A DNA stretch of 64,000 nt from Mesobacillus jeotgali (GCF_900166585.1 NZ_FVZC01000007.1:310001-374000); one strand, 5' to 3'. Shown: positions 25,741 through 34,489, numbered from the stretch's first letter. Notes: generated by a model from the letters alone, not told the origin. Numbers and translations: made by a program.

Positions 25741-26475
25741 ATGGATTATATCATTCTCTTTTTCATTGGTATTTTAGCGACTACAATCGGAACTTTGGCG
25801 GGAGGAGGAGGCTTAATCAGCTTGCCTTCGATGCTTGTTTTGGGAATCCCGGTGCATTCGGCGATTGCCGCCAATAAGGTTTCGAATACCATCAGCTCCT
25901 TCTCGAGCTTTTTCCATCTTTATAGGGAAAAGAAAATCACCTTTAAGGAATCATTCTGGGTTATCCCTGTCAGTCTGATGGGCGGGGTCAGTGGAGGGTT
26001 CATTGCTTCGAAAATCTCGAGTGACGATATGTATATCGTAGCCATCAGCTTACTTATTTTTGCATTTTTTGCTTCGTTTCTGGGGAAGGGGAATTTGTCA
26101 GGGGACCAGCCCTTAAAGCCTTCAGGTAAAAGTGTTCCAGGGTTATATGCAATTGGTATTTATGATGGACTTTTTGGGCCGGGACAGGGGACGCTGATGC
26201 TTTATTTGTTTGGTTCTTTGAACATCGCCTATATTCGGGCGGTAGGATATGTCCGCCTTGCCACGTTTTCAAGCTGTTTGGGTGCGGCGATTACTTATAT
26301 ATCAACAGGAGCTGTGATCTGGCCTTTGACTCTTGCCTTAATGGCGGGATCAGTGACAGGAGCCCAGATTGGAGTCAGGATTGCCAGCAAGCTGAACCCC
26401 CGCTATGTAAAACCGATACTGCGGGTGATGACATTGGCTCTTGTTTTGCAGATTTTTTTGGAAAAGGCAGTATGA
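25741..26475 (+). CDS. TauE/SafE family sulfite/anion exporter
   Basis: A 244-aa membrane protein with about seven to eight helices and the family's duplicated glycine-rich motifs (TIGTLAGGGGLISLP near the N-terminus, YDGLFGPGQGTLML in the second half). Relatives move sulfite, sulfoacetate or other organosulfur anions. AAGTAAGGAGGTG precedes the ATG. It is monocistronic with a terminator at 26531. The organosulfur link to the sulfolactate genes at 32 kb is only suggestive. Confidence 0.87.
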   Translation: MDYIILFFIGILATTIGTLAGGGGLISLPSMLVLGIPVHSAIAANKVSNTISSFSSFFHLYREKKITFKESFWVIPVSLMGGVSGGFIASKISSDDMYIVAISLLIFAFFASFLGKGNLSGDQPLKPSGKSVPGLYAIGIYDGLFGPGQGTLMLYLFGSLNIAYIRAVGYVRLATFSSCLGAAITYISTGAVIWPLTLALMAGSVTGAQIGVRIASKLNPRYVKPILRVMTLALVLQIFLEKAV

Positions 26476-26530
26476 AGGGTACTTTAAAAAGTGAGCAAGT
26501 CTGTTTTTTCCCTGAGAAAATGGTTAAACG

Positions 26531-26565
26531 AACGGTCCTTGTGTAAACCACGTGAACCGTTTTTT
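26531..26565 (+). terminator. Terminator after the TauE-type gene
   Basis: AACGGT (26531-26536) / ACCGTT (26556-26561) closing TTGTG / CACG, then six Ts. Confidence 0.75.
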
Positions 26566-26664
26566 CATTTTAAAAGAAACATAGTTATTCATGTGCCCAA
26601 ATCACCATCCCTCGCATATATTTATAGTAAACTACAATTTTATATACAGCGAGGTGATGACAAC

Positions 26665-27396
26665 ATGTTTTCTGTTACGGGAATGCAGGGGTTTGAGTTG
26701 TTTTCAGCTGAGCATCTGGTTACCCTGGGACTTTTCTTTGCTGTGTGCCTTGTACTGGTGTTGTTCAGAAGGCAAATCAGGCCGCACAAGAATGTTTTAA
26801 AATGGGTCATTTTTTGGACTCTGGTGGCATGCCAGATTTCACATCAATCCTGGCTGATCCTGACAGGCCAATGGCAGATCGGTGACCTTCCTCTGCAACT
26901 GTGTTCGATGAGTTCCTTCCTGGCGATGTATGTATTTTTGCGGCAGGACATAAAAGGATTTTATGTACTTTATTTTATTGGCTCACTGCCCGCGATCTTA
27001 GCGATGGTGACGCCTGAAATGATCTATACCTTTCCTCATATCGACTATATCGAGTATTTCCTCAATCACTCAGCCATTCCGATTGCCGTATTGTATTTCA
27101 TCCTGTTTGAAGGCTACAGAATCCCCCGTAAAGCCATTCTATTCGCTTATCTTGTTGTGAACACTGTTGCTGTTCCAATCTTCATCTTCAATTTCATGTT
27201 TGATACAAATTTCTTCTATCTTGCCAGTCCAACTGAATCCAAAACCATCCTATCCTTTTTCGGAAACGGCATCATGTACTATTTGAACCTAGAGGTGGCC
27301 GCGCTGATTGTGTTCAGCATCTCCTATACCCCAATGTGGCAACTGATCAAAATGGAAAACAGGAAGCGGTTAAGGACTTTAAATCCGTATAAGTAG
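26665..27396 (+). CDS. ywaF: YwaF-like membrane protein (TIGR02206 type)
   Basis: A 243-aa protein with about six to seven helices, ELFSAEHLVTLGLFF at the start and LPLQLCSMSSFLA in the middle, the pattern of the YwaF/TP0381 integral membrane family. The ATG at 26665 follows GCGAGGTGATGACAAC; the longer frame from 26491 would run through a terminator. Function unknown in all members I know of. Confidence 0.82.
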   Translation: MFSVTGMQGFELFSAEHLVTLGLFFAVCLVLVLFRRQIRPHKNVLKWVIFWTLVACQISHQSWLILTGQWQIGDLPLQLCSMSSFLAMYVFLRQDIKGFYVLYFIGSLPAILAMVTPEMIYTFPHIDYIEYFLNHSAIPIAVLYFILFEGYRIPRKAILFAYLVVNTVAVPIFIFNFMFDTNFFYLASPTESKTILSFFGNGIMYYLNLEVAALIVFSISYTPMWQLIKMENRKRLRTLNPYK

Positions 27397-27436
27397 AGAA
27401 GATCTTACTTTAGTGGAATTTCTGAAATAGCCTCCA

Positions 27437-27466
27437 ATCACCTTACCTCAGTAGGGTGATTTTTTT
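27437..27466 (+). terminator. Terminator after ywaF
   Basis: ATCACC (27437-27442) / GGTGAT (27455-27460), then seven Ts. Confidence 0.75.
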
Positions 27467-27661
27467 ATAGAAAAATATGGTGAAAATATCCTGTTTTTTA
27501 ACGGTACAACCATTTGAAAAAATTGCAGTGACCTGTGGAGACTTTTTATTAGAGTTAATCAGGCTAAAAAAGGTTTTAAATTGGTGTTTTAGTTTTCAAT
27601 AAGCGTATAATTCCTCCTATCAAAATCGTTTTACATAATGAGTGAATTAAAGGAGGTAGCT

Positions 27662-28615
27662 ATGGAAAAATCAAAAGAAGACCAAATGTTATCATTTTCA
27701 GAGAAGAATCGTGAATTGAGGGCTGAGTTTAATCAAATTATTGAAGAATTCAGAGGTGACTTATGGAGTTATTGCCGCTATCTAACCGGGTCTCCATGGG
27801 ATGGTGAAGACCTCTTCCAGGATACGATGGTTAAAGCCTTCGGCAGTATCTATCAACGCTGGCATCCTACAAATCCAAAGTCTTATCTGTATAGAATTGC
27901 TACAACCACTTGGATTGATCAATGTCGAAAACAAAAGCGCATTGTTGGGTATCTAGAAGAAGAGGATGTCGAGGCAGAACATACAACCGAAAGCTTTGAT
28001 GCAGAAGAGGCTTTAGAGTATCTTTTAGAATTGTTTAATCCTCGTCAAATAGCCGTATTCCTCCTGAAAGAAGTTTTTGCATTTACAGCAAAGGAAGTGG
28101 CAGGCATGGTTCATACTACACCCGGTGCTGTATATGCAACCGTGAGGAGAATGCACAATCAACTAGCTGACAATCCCATTCGAGAAAAAACTTATCGTCT
28201 TCCTTCTTTTGATAAAGCAACTAGGAACACAGTTATACAAGCTTATTTAAAAGCATTAAATGAGGGAGACGTTGATAAAGTTTTAGAACTCACGAGTGAA
28301 AGAGCACAGAATGAGGTTCCAATGGGATTTCAAGAGTTTTCAAGAGAAGAAATGCGCTCTGGTTCCATGCGGTTTGGCCTTCCTGGCTTCCGATCAGAGG
28401 AATATTTCCTTTGGGGTAAAAATGTTATTGTCGTTTTCTTTGAAACAGAAGACGGGACTAGGATGATACATGACATACAATACCAAGAAGTTGAGAACGA
28501 TAAAATTGTGTATTATCGAAGTTTTTATTTTTGCAAAGAATTTATCTTTGCTGCTGCAGAAGAGTTAGGGGTTCCTCCTCAATTAGATAAGCCAGTAGTC
28601 AATTGGTGTTCATAA
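27662..28615 (+). CDS. Sigma-70 family factor with C-terminal NTF2/SnoaL-like domain
   Basis: A 317-aa ECF-type sigma factor. Region 2 is at about 30-100 (LWSYCRYLTGSPWDGEDLFQ, promoter-melting QRWHPTNPKSYLYRIA), region 4 at about 115-170 (NPRQIAVFLLKEVFAF, TPGAVYATVRRMHNQL). The remaining ~140 residues form an NTF2-like domain such as seen in ECF groups that regulate themselves without an anti-sigma. The DGGG and NPDKL motifs of ECF41 are missing, unlike the gene at 42014. The ATG 27662 follows AAAGGAGGTAGCT. No target promoter was found. Confidence 0.83.
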   Translation: MEKSKEDQMLSFSEKNRELRAEFNQIIEEFRGDLWSYCRYLTGSPWDGEDLFQDTMVKAFGSIYQRWHPTNPKSYLYRIATTTWIDQCRKQKRIVGYLEEEDVEAEHTTESFDAEEALEYLLELFNPRQIAVFLLKEVFAFTAKEVAGMVHTTPGAVYATVRRMHNQLADNPIREKTYRLPSFDKATRNTVIQAYLKALNEGDVDKVLELTSERAQNEVPMGFQEFSREEMRSGSMRFGLPGFRSEEYFLWGKNVIVVFFETEDGTRMIHDIQYQEVENDKIVYYRSFYFCKEFIFAAAEELGVPPQLDKPVVNWCS

Positions 28616-28782
28616 GTGTATAAAGAATAAAAAACCACACATAGTTCATGTAATCAAGGGTGCATTGACCCCATAGGATAAGCCGCCATATGTTGAACTC
28701 CTTATTGAACAAACTGGGCAGGATACGCTCAATAATAATGAAGATATTTAGATCATTAATAAAAATAGTATTTTAATTTTAG

Positions 28783-28813
28783 AGCCTGTTTGAATGTCCC
28801 AAACAGGCTTTAA
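28783..28813. terminator. Weak bidirectional hairpin between convergent genes
   Basis: AGCCTGTTT (28783-28791) / AAACAGGCT (28801-28809) with poor T runs on either side. Confidence 0.4.
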
Positions 28814-28825
28814 TTCTGGCTAAAG

Positions 28826-29098
28826 TTACTCTATACGAAGAGCAACTATGTCACGGCAGTCGACAAATAAAGTGGTACCTTGCTCTTGTTCTTCGTCTCT
28901 AAATGTTGCACAGCAAGTTCTATTACTAAGTCTTAAGAAGATTACATCTTCTAATACTTTACCACCAGATAAAAATACGTCTACTTCTGTCCCTGGTTGT
29001 AACTTGTTTAGTATATTACAAGCACATTTATCACATCTGCTGCGTCTCGAACTTGTCCTATTTTCATGACTATCATTAGAATCACAGTATTCACACAC
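28826..29098 (-). CDS. Cysteine-rich small protein, possibly spore-coat related
   Basis: A 90-aa protein with eight cysteines, including CxxC at 2-5, CDKCAC at 22-27 and CC at 62-63. The second half reads like a small beta-barrel (PGTEVDVFLSGGKVLEDVIFL, TLFVDCRDIVALRIE). It starts at GTG with AAGGGGG upstream. Composition and size resemble Cys-rich CotY/CotZ-like coat or exosporium proteins, but I could not place it firmly in that family. Confidence 0.6.
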   Translation of the reverse strand: MCEYCDSNDSHENRTSSRRSRCDKCACNILNKLQPGTEVDVFLSGGKVLEDVIFLRLSNRTCCATFRDEEQEQGTTLFVDCRDIVALRIE

Positions 29099-29510
29099 TC
29101 TCTTTACCCCCTTCCATTTATTGAATTTCTTGCACTATCAATATATGTGAAGAAAAAGATGGTGTATAAACAAGTCCCCTGATTGAATGGCACATTTTAT
29201 TTTGATCATGAAAACCAAGTTTAAATTATAGATAAACTCTAAGAAACAATAGGTATTACATATGGAACCTTAGAGAGTTTGAATTTGTGTATGCAGAGGA
29301 TGGGAGGCTGATAGAACTTGCGAGTAAGTAAAATTAGCAAACCATATAGAAATTAATATTTTAGGTTCTTATTTAGTTGAAACACCCATATTTGAAACCT
29401 GAAGGACGGATCTCAAGTATAAACAAGAATTCCATAGAAGCTATTTCGAAGGAGTTGAAAAAGAGCTTTCGAATACTATCTCACTTTTTAGACTCTGAAG
29501 AACGAATACA
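29099..29510. other. Intergenic stretch without a supported gene
   Basis: AT-rich, with short out-of-frame fragments only. The inverted pair AAACTCTAAG (29234-29243) / CTTAGAGAGTTT (29269-29280) lacks a T run. Nothing else is supported. Confidence 0.5.
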
Positions 29511-29547
29511 AAATAAAAAGGTACTTCACTATAGTGAAGGCACCTTT
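29511..29547 (-). terminator. Terminator of the DinB gene
   Basis: AAAGGTAC-TTCACTATAGTGAA-GGCACCTTT: a symmetric stem with A-rich 29511-29519 supplying the minus-strand U tract, just after the stop at 29553. Confidence 0.8.
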
Positions 29548-29552
29548 ACTAT

Positions 29553-30023
29553 TTAATCCCAGATTTGTATTCGTGGAACTCCTGCAGTTCTTAAATAATC
29601 CAATAGCTGACCAGTGTGAATTGATTCGTGGTAGGCAATACGGAGAAGCATATCCCCCAAGTCTCTTATGTATCCTGAATCAGAGCGGTCTATCTTTATA
29701 TTAGTTAAATCTTCCTCAGAAAATGACTTAATTGTGTCGAGGAACTTATTACGATATGGTTTTACAAACTCCAATTCCGCGCTTACTGTAGTGAAAGGCC
29801 TATTTTCGAAAGGTGAAGTAAACCCTGAAAGACTCCCTCTATTAATGAGTGCTAGGTGATAATAATGTTCGCTTTCCAGAACATGCCTGATCATTTCTAT
29901 GCAATTCATGGCTTCATCATCAGGCTTCCATTTTAGTTTTTCCTCAGGTATTGATGTCCACACCTTAATGCTTCTTCTTCGAACTTCATTAAAGTTTAAA
30001 ATAATTAGGTCAATTGAATTCAA
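29553..30023 (-). CDS. DinB/YfiT-like metal-binding four-helix protein
   Basis: A 156-aa protein of the DinB superfamily. The metal triad is readable as H47 (EMIRHVLESEHYYH), H132 and H136 (YHESIHTGQLLDYLR). In Bacillus such proteins are often thiol (bacillithiol) S-transferases or stress-induced proteins. AGGGAGGGGTTC lies upstream of the ATG. It is monocistronic. Confidence 0.85.
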   Translation of the reverse strand: MNSIDLIILNFNEVRRRSIKVWTSIPEEKLKWKPDDEAMNCIEMIRHVLESEHYYHLALINRGSLSGFTSPFENRPFTTVSAELEFVKPYRNKFLDTIKSFSEEDLTNIKIDRSDSGYIRDLGDMLLRIAYHESIHTGQLLDYLRTAGVPRIQIWD

Positions 30024-30226
30024 AAAGAACCCCTCCCTTAATAGTCATAAATAAATAATACACGAATATATGTTCTGGCGGAACTATTTGTTGAAGTTTA
30101 TTAGAAATTATATTAAAGAATGATAACGATGTACTTGTGATAGAGGGTATTCAAGCACTGTATTGTATAATGTTTTTAAGAACAAACGGTGCAGGATAGT
30201 TTAATAAGAAACGTAAAAAAACAATA

Positions 30227-30255
30227 TTGACAAACCCATATAATTCCAATAAAAT
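30227..30255 (+). promoter_or_regulatory. Sigma-A promoter of the T-box transcript
   Basis: Perfect TTGACA (30227-30232), 17-base spacer, TAAAAT (30250-30255). Initiation near 30262 places the start just ahead of T-box stem I. Confidence 0.8.
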
Positions 30256-30261
30256 CTTGTT

Positions 30262-30561
30262 AATCTTATAATAATGGCTATGATGAGAAAAGTAGTTTTG
30301 ATTATTATTTTTAGAGAGCTCCAGTCGGTGGGAAGGAGTAATAATAATCTTAATGAATAAAGACTCGGAGCTTCGCACGGATCTATAACTTATAGTGATG
30401 CAGCGACGGTATCTCCCGTTAAAGAGATAGGGTATTCAGTTTATTTTATAAGTTGCAGTACCCGAAGAGGTTGGTATGGTGACATAACAACAAACTGAGG
30501 TGGTACCGCGAAATTATACTCTCGTCCTCAAGAATTATTTCTTGGGGGTGAGAGTTTTTTT
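30262..30561 (+). promoter_or_regulatory. T-box leader RNA
   Basis: Stem I: GATTATTATT (30300-30309) pairs with AATAATAATC (30340-30349). Above it are AGAGAG (30313-30318) and the distal loop GTCGGTGGGAA. The 5' side of the specifier loop carries GAGAAAAGTAG. The T-box sequence AACTGAGGTGGTACCGCG is at 30493-30510. TGAGG in it can pair with CCTCA (30526-30530) to form the antiterminator. The specifier region TTAATGAATAAAG permits AAT (Asn) or ATG (Met). The bulge TGGT would best match a tRNA with A at the discriminator, which favours Met over Asn, but this is unresolved. Confidence 0.93.
30519..30561 (+). terminator. T-box terminator
   Basis: ACTCTC-GT-CCTCAAG / CTTGGGG-GT-GAGAGT stem followed by seven Ts. 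It is mutually exclusive with the antiterminator. Confidence 0.9.
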
Positions 30562-30614
30562 ATTGAACAAGGTTGAATAGATCTTATTTTGTAAAATTCG
30601 AGAGGAGACCTTAT

Positions 30615-31178
30615 ATGAACCCTTTGTTACTAGACGTTCCGATACAATTAGAAACTGAAAGACTAATTCTTCGAGCTCCGCTTCAAATTGGTGATGGGAA
30701 TATTGTCAACCAGGCAATTAGAGATTCCTTCATTGAGCTAAGGGTATGGTTACCATTTGCCCAAAAACTTCCTACTGTGCAAGAAACAGAAATTAACTTA
30801 AGGAATGCCCATTTAAATTTTTTGAAAAGACAAAGCTTTCGTTACCTAATCTTCCATAAGGGTACCAATGATTTTATTGGAACAACCAGCCTTCAGGGAA
30901 TTGACTGGGATATTCCTAAAGGTGAAATAGGATACTGGATTAATACCAGATTTAGTGGTAATGGATATATGACAGAGGCCGTAAATGAGTTAACAAACTT
31001 TGGACTTAATCAATTAAAATTTAGAAGAATTGAAATAAGATGTGAATCTACTAATTTTAAGAGTCGTGCAATCCCAGTAAAACTAGGTTTTGTATTTGAA
31101 GGTACTTTAAGGAATGGTGATTTATCCGCAGATGGCAGCAAGCTAACTGATACCAGTATATATTCGGTAATAAAGTGA
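30615..31178 (+). CDS. T-box-controlled GNAT acetyltransferase
   Basis: A 187-aa RimJ/RimL-type acetyltransferase (LETERLILRAP, acetyl-CoA loop GYWINTRFSGNGYMTEAV, CESTNFKSRAIPVKLGF). The ATG follows AGAGGAGACCTTAT. It is the only gene behind the T-box leader and is followed by non-coding sequence. An acetyltransferase is an unusual T-box target; it may act on an amino acid, an aminoacyl analogue or a peptide antibiotic linked to the sensed tRNA, but that is inference. Confidence 0.85.
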   Translation: MNPLLLDVPIQLETERLILRAPLQIGDGNIVNQAIRDSFIELRVWLPFAQKLPTVQETEINLRNAHLNFLKRQSFRYLIFHKGTNDFIGTTSLQGIDWDIPKGEIGYWINTRFSGNGYMTEAVNELTNFGLNQLKFRRIEIRCESTNFKSRAIPVKLGFVFEGTLRNGDLSADGSKLTDTSIYSVIK

Positions 31179-31298
31179 ATTTGTGAAAAGTTATACTTAA
31201 ACCATAGCGTTAGTTGGTCTGCGAGGTATATGGGCTTTTTTATTTCCTTTATTAAACATACAGTGCAGGTATTTAAATAGAATTTAGGAGTTTTACCA

Positions 31299-31733
31299 AT
31301 GGAAATAAATTATAAAATATCCGTTATTTATGTTGATAATGGAGCTAGCTTGTTATATTTTGTACCAGTTTATGATGCTGATAGAGGCATTATAGAAATG
31401 GACACATATTTCGAGCTGGGCAACCAGGCATCGGATGAAGAATTAGAAAGTACTACTATTAAAACATTAGAAATATGTCATACAGAGGAACCCGATATAA
31501 AAAGAGCGCCTCCTATTCAGCAAATTAAGAAATCTAAAAGTTATAGAAAAGCAACTGAAAATATAAAGATGGTTGAAGTATTATGGGATAAAGATGAAGG
31601 ATATAGTGTAGGGTATTTTGAGAGGGGTAAAAGTGGATACTTCTCCCTTTTGGACCGTATCTATTTGGGAGGGACTGTAAACAAAGGGCAGTTTGCAAAC
31701 GCAATCAGAAAGGCACTGGAACTGGCAAGATAA
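31299..31733 (+). CDS. Hypothetical protein, 144 aa
   Basis: A soluble 144-aa protein starting MEINYKISVIYVDNG with mixed alpha/beta character and two aromatic-rich strands (GYSVGYFERGKSGYFSLL). TTTAGGAGTTTTACC precedes the ATG. I recognise no domain. It lies alone, in AT-rich sequence like its T-box neighbour. Confidence 0.55.
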   Translation: MEINYKISVIYVDNGASLLYFVPVYDADRGIIEMDTYFELGNQASDEELESTTIKTLEICHTEEPDIKRAPPIQQIKKSKSYRKATENIKMVEVLWDKDEGYSVGYFERGKSGYFSLLDRIYLGGTVNKGQFANAIRKALELAR

Positions 31734-31803
31734 TTATGCAGCATTAATTGACCCAAAATGTTTGTGACGATCCAGAAGGATGAACAGCCTATAGTTTGAT
31801 AAC

Positions 31804-31888
31804 AAAACCGCGCTATTTTCTCTCCGTCCCCGCAGGACTTTGAAGGTCTTCCAGACTCCTCCCGCGCACGACCGAAAGCGCGGTTTTT
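31804..31888. other. GC-rich structured intergenic segment with 11-bp closing stem
   Basis: AAAACCGCGCT (31804-31814) and AGCGCGGTTTT (31877-31887) are perfect inverted repeats enclosing 62 bases, including GAAGGTCTTC, within an otherwise AT-rich gap (31734-32041). It could be a large-loop terminator for the gene ending at 31733 or an unrecognised structured RNA ahead of the sulfolactate operon. Confidence 0.45.
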
Positions 31889-32041
31889 GCGCTGTTAGGA
31901 GGAGTCATTGAGCTTTCCGCTCCAACCAACTTGGTTAAATACCAACATTGCTCTTTGACATACTTTTTTAAAAAAGAAATAGCACCCATTTTAAACATGC
32001 GAATATACTTTTTCAAGAGTATTAGGTAAGGAGCTAACCAA

Positions 32042-32779
32042 ATGAAGGTGAATATTTTCCAGGGACATAGCCCTGTGCTGCCAAGCTCGAATGTAAATAT
32101 TGTCATTGATGTAATACGGGCTTTTACGGTTGCCCACTACGCCTTCCTCGGGCACGCAAAGGAAATCATCCTTGTTGGAAGCAGTGAGGAGGCCTTCCTT
32201 TTGAAAACGAAATATCCCCGCTATTTGCTTGCCGGCGAAACAATGGGGTTGCCAATTGAAGGGTTCGACCTTGATAACTCGCCGAGAAGAATGGCAGAGG
32301 CGGATGTAGCCGGAGAGACACTTGTCCAGAAAACAACAAACGGTGTCCGTGCTACTTTAAACGCCTTGGAGGCCGACGCGGTGTTTGTTACCGGCTTTTC
32401 AAACGCCAGAAAAACGGCGGAATTCATCAAGAAGAGCTGGAGCAGGGATTCAACAGTGAATATTATTGCTTCCCACCCCGATGGAGATGATGACCTTGCC
32501 TGCGCTGAATATATCAAGTCCATACTTCTTGGCTTAGAGTCCCTCTCAAAGGAGGAAGCCATTCGCAGAATTAAAGGCTGCCAGGCTGCCCAGAAGTTTT
32601 TCGATCCTTGCAAGCCGCAGTTTGATCGTCAAGATATCTCCTATTGCGTAAAGGAGCTCTCAGGGGATTTTGTCATGTATGTCGATTGCTCAGAGGAACT
32701 TCCAAAGATAGTGAGGTTGAAGTTAAATGAATTACACCGGATTGATTTTACCCAAAAGAGAATTAAAACCTCGAACTAA
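32042..32779 (+). CDS. yitC: 2-phosphosulfolactate phosphatase (ComB/YitC-like)
   Basis: A 245-aa phosphatase of the ComB family, converting 2-phosphosulfolactate to sulfolactate. Seen: NVNIVIDVIRAFTVAHYAF near 18-36, LAGETMGLPIEGFDLDNSP, and TLVQKTTNGVRATLNAL, all typical of ComB. It overlaps the synthase gene by 53 bases. In B. subtilis the yitC-yitD genes make sulfolactate stored in spores. GTAAGGAGCTAACCAA precedes the ATG. Expression during sporulation is likely but no promoter was assigned. Confidence 0.88.
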   Translation: MKVNIFQGHSPVLPSSNVNIVIDVIRAFTVAHYAFLGHAKEIILVGSSEEAFLLKTKYPRYLLAGETMGLPIEGFDLDNSPRRMAEADVAGETLVQKTTNGVRATLNALEADAVFVTGFSNARKTAEFIKKSWSRDSTVNIIASHPDGDDDLACAEYIKSILLGLESLSKEEAIRRIKGCQAAQKFFDPCKPQFDRQDISYCVKELSGDFVMYVDCSEELPKIVRLKLNELHRIDFTQKRIKTSN

Positions 32780-33497
32780 AGGATTAACCATACTTATAGA
32801 CAACGGCATCCCTGAAGCACTGTTTAAAGACACAATCAAAAGCGCAGCAGGCATTGTCGATTTTGTCAAATTCGGCTGGGGTACCTCCGTTGTTTCGGCG
32901 AGCCTTGACAACAAAATTTCCTGTCTTAAGGACAACAATGTCCACTACTTCTTTGGCGGAACCCTTTTTGAAAAATTCCTCAGTCAAGGTAAATTGGATG
33001 AGTACTACTCCTACTGCAAGCGTTTCGGCTGCTTGTATATAGAGATTTCAAACGGCACTTTTCCTATAACAAATAGGGAAAAAGCTTCGCATATCTCCGA
33101 TTTTTCCAAGGAGTTTACAGTTTTTAGCGAGGTTGGCAACAAGGATACCGGAGTTACTGAAACGTCATCGCAGTGGATTGAGTATATTCTTGAAGATTTT
33201 GAAGCCGGAGCAAATAAAGTCATTACCGAGGCACGGGAAAGCGGAACAAGCGGCATCTGTAAGGCGGATGGGAAAATGAGGCTCGACATAGTTAACAAGA
33301 TTATCAATTCTGGCATCACTCTTGATAATTTGATATTTGAAGCACCGAACAAAAAAATGCAGACCACCTTCATTAAGCTAGCAGGACATAATGTTAATCT
33401 TGCCAACATTCCATTCAGCGATGCAATTGGGCTGGAAACATTAAGACTGGGGCTTCGATCCGATACATTTTTCTTAGCTGAGGAGGCAGTTAAATGA
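32727..33497 (+). CDS. yitD: Phosphosulfolactate synthase (ComA/YitD-like)
   Basis: A 256-aa TIM-barrel enzyme adding sulfite to phosphoenolpyruvate. Seen: DFVKFGWGTSVV (about 46-57), YFFGGTLFEKF, YIEISNGTFPI, KVITEARESGTSG and LIFEAPNKKMQ. The start at 32727 lies inside the end of yitC; GTGAGGTTGAAGTTA is the ribosome site. The upstream TauE-type exporter at 25.7 kb could supply or remove sulfur anions, but this is speculation. Confidence 0.9.
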   Translation: MNYTGLILPKRELKPRTKGLTILIDNGIPEALFKDTIKSAAGIVDFVKFGWGTSVVSASLDNKISCLKDNNVHYFFGGTLFEKFLSQGKLDEYYSYCKRFGCLYIEISNGTFPITNREKASHISDFSKEFTVFSEVGNKDTGVTETSSQWIEYILEDFEAGANKVITEARESGTSGICKADGKMRLDIVNKIINSGITLDNLIFEAPNKKMQTTFIKLAGHNVNLANIPFSDAIGLETLRLGLRSDTFFLAEEAVK

Positions 33498-33892
33498 GAG
33501 AAACAAATAAAGTGTTCCACCTGGCAATCCCATGCAAGGACCTAGATGAAACGGTGGACTTTTACGAAAAGCTTGGCTGCCGGCTTGCCCGTCGGTACCA
33601 CGACCGCGTAACTTTTAACTTCTTTGGCGACCAGGTCGTCTGCCATCTTAACCCCGATAATATCGACCTGACACCTAAAATGTATCCGCGCCATTTTGGA
33701 GTCACTTTTTTGAGCAGGGAGGATTTTGATGAGGCACTAGAGCATGCAAACAGCCATGGCCTTCCTTTCTTCCAGGAGCTTATGGTCCGTTTTCCTGGCA
33801 AAAAGGAAGAGCATGTCACCTTCTTCCTGATTGATCCAGCAAACAACCTTCTTGAATTCAAGTACTACCATGACGAAGGAATGGTTTATTGA
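33494..33892 (+). CDS. VOC/glyoxalase family protein of the sulfolactate operon
   Basis: A 132-aa VOC-fold protein (VFHLAIPCKDLDETVDFYEKLGC; metal-ligand-like H12 and C-terminal LLEFKYY). It overlaps yitD by four bases, with AGGAGGCAG upstream, so it is the third gene of the operon and closed by its own terminator. It may process or isomerise a sulfolactate-pathway intermediate, but the reaction is unknown. Confidence 0.8.
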   Translation: MRETNKVFHLAIPCKDLDETVDFYEKLGCRLARRYHDRVTFNFFGDQVVCHLNPDNIDLTPKMYPRHFGVTFLSREDFDEALEHANSHGLPFFQELMVRFPGKKEEHVTFFLIDPANNLLEFKYYHDEGMVY

Positions 33893-33900
33893 ATATTAGC

Positions 33901-33929
33901 GGCTTCCTTTGGGAGGCCTTTTCTTTTTC
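33901..33929 (+). terminator. Terminator of the sulfolactate operon
   Basis: GGCTTCC (33901-33907) / GGAGGCC stem followed by TTTTCTTTTT. Confidence 0.8.
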
Positions 33930-34022
33930 CAAAAAAGCTGGTAAATTCCTTTTCTGCCTTAATTTAAATGTCTTGCTAATACGAAAAATTAAGGTGAGGG
34001 GTTCGGTGAGGCCATTTACATT

Positions 34023-34054
34023 AAAAAACAACGGTTAATAAAGCTAACCGTTGT
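34023..34054 (-). terminator. Terminator of hxlR
   Basis: ACAACGGTTA (34028-34037) / TAACCGTTGT (34045-34054) with six As at 34023-34028, giving a U tract on the minus strand. Confidence 0.85.
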
Positions 34055-34096
34055 AAGTTATGATTTTCTATCAACGTGAAAAGAAAACTTTTTCTC

Positions 34097-34459
34097 CTAA
34101 ATGGGTGATTGTTCTTGAGTTTCTTTTACCAATACATTCTCAATATAATCTTTTCCCCATTCATACATCGCATCTAAAATGGGTAAAAGGCTTTTTCCAT
34201 GCTCAGTTAATGAGTATTCCACTTTTGGCGGGACGACAGGGTACACTTCACGATGTATGATTAAATGGTCTTCAAGTTCCCGTAACTGGTTGACAAGCAT
34301 TCTTTGGGTAATCCCTGGCATAAGGGCCTTTAATTCACCAAATCGTTTCGTTCCTTCCTTGCCTAAATGCCATAAAATCAACATTTTCCATTTTCCACCA
34401 ATTACTGAAAGTGTTAATTCTTTTTCACAGTTAAAATTTTTCTCTCCTAAATTTGGCAT
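34097..34459 (-). CDS. hxlR: HxlR-type transcriptional activator
   Basis: A 120-aa winged-helix regulator of the HxlR family ([44 protein letters not shown]). It is divergent from hxlAB, which HxlR activates in B. subtilis in response to formaldehyde. TTAAGGGGAAGGTGATATG gives the start. Cysteine 11 (NFNCEKEL) corresponds to the conserved N-terminal Cys proposed as sensor. Confidence 0.92.
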   Translation of the reverse strand: MPNLGEKNFNCEKELTLSVIGGKWKMLILWHLGKEGTKRFGELKALMPGITQRMLVNQLRELEDHLIIHREVYPVVPPKVEYSLTEHGKSLLPILDAMYEWGKDYIENVLVKETQEQSPI

Positions 34460-34489
34460 TCATATCACCTTCCCCTTAATGTATCCAAT

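Noticed and set aside
31813..32106. Minus-strand 97-codon frame
   Set aside because: Antisense to the start of yitC and the GC-rich hairpin; no ribosome site and atypical composition.
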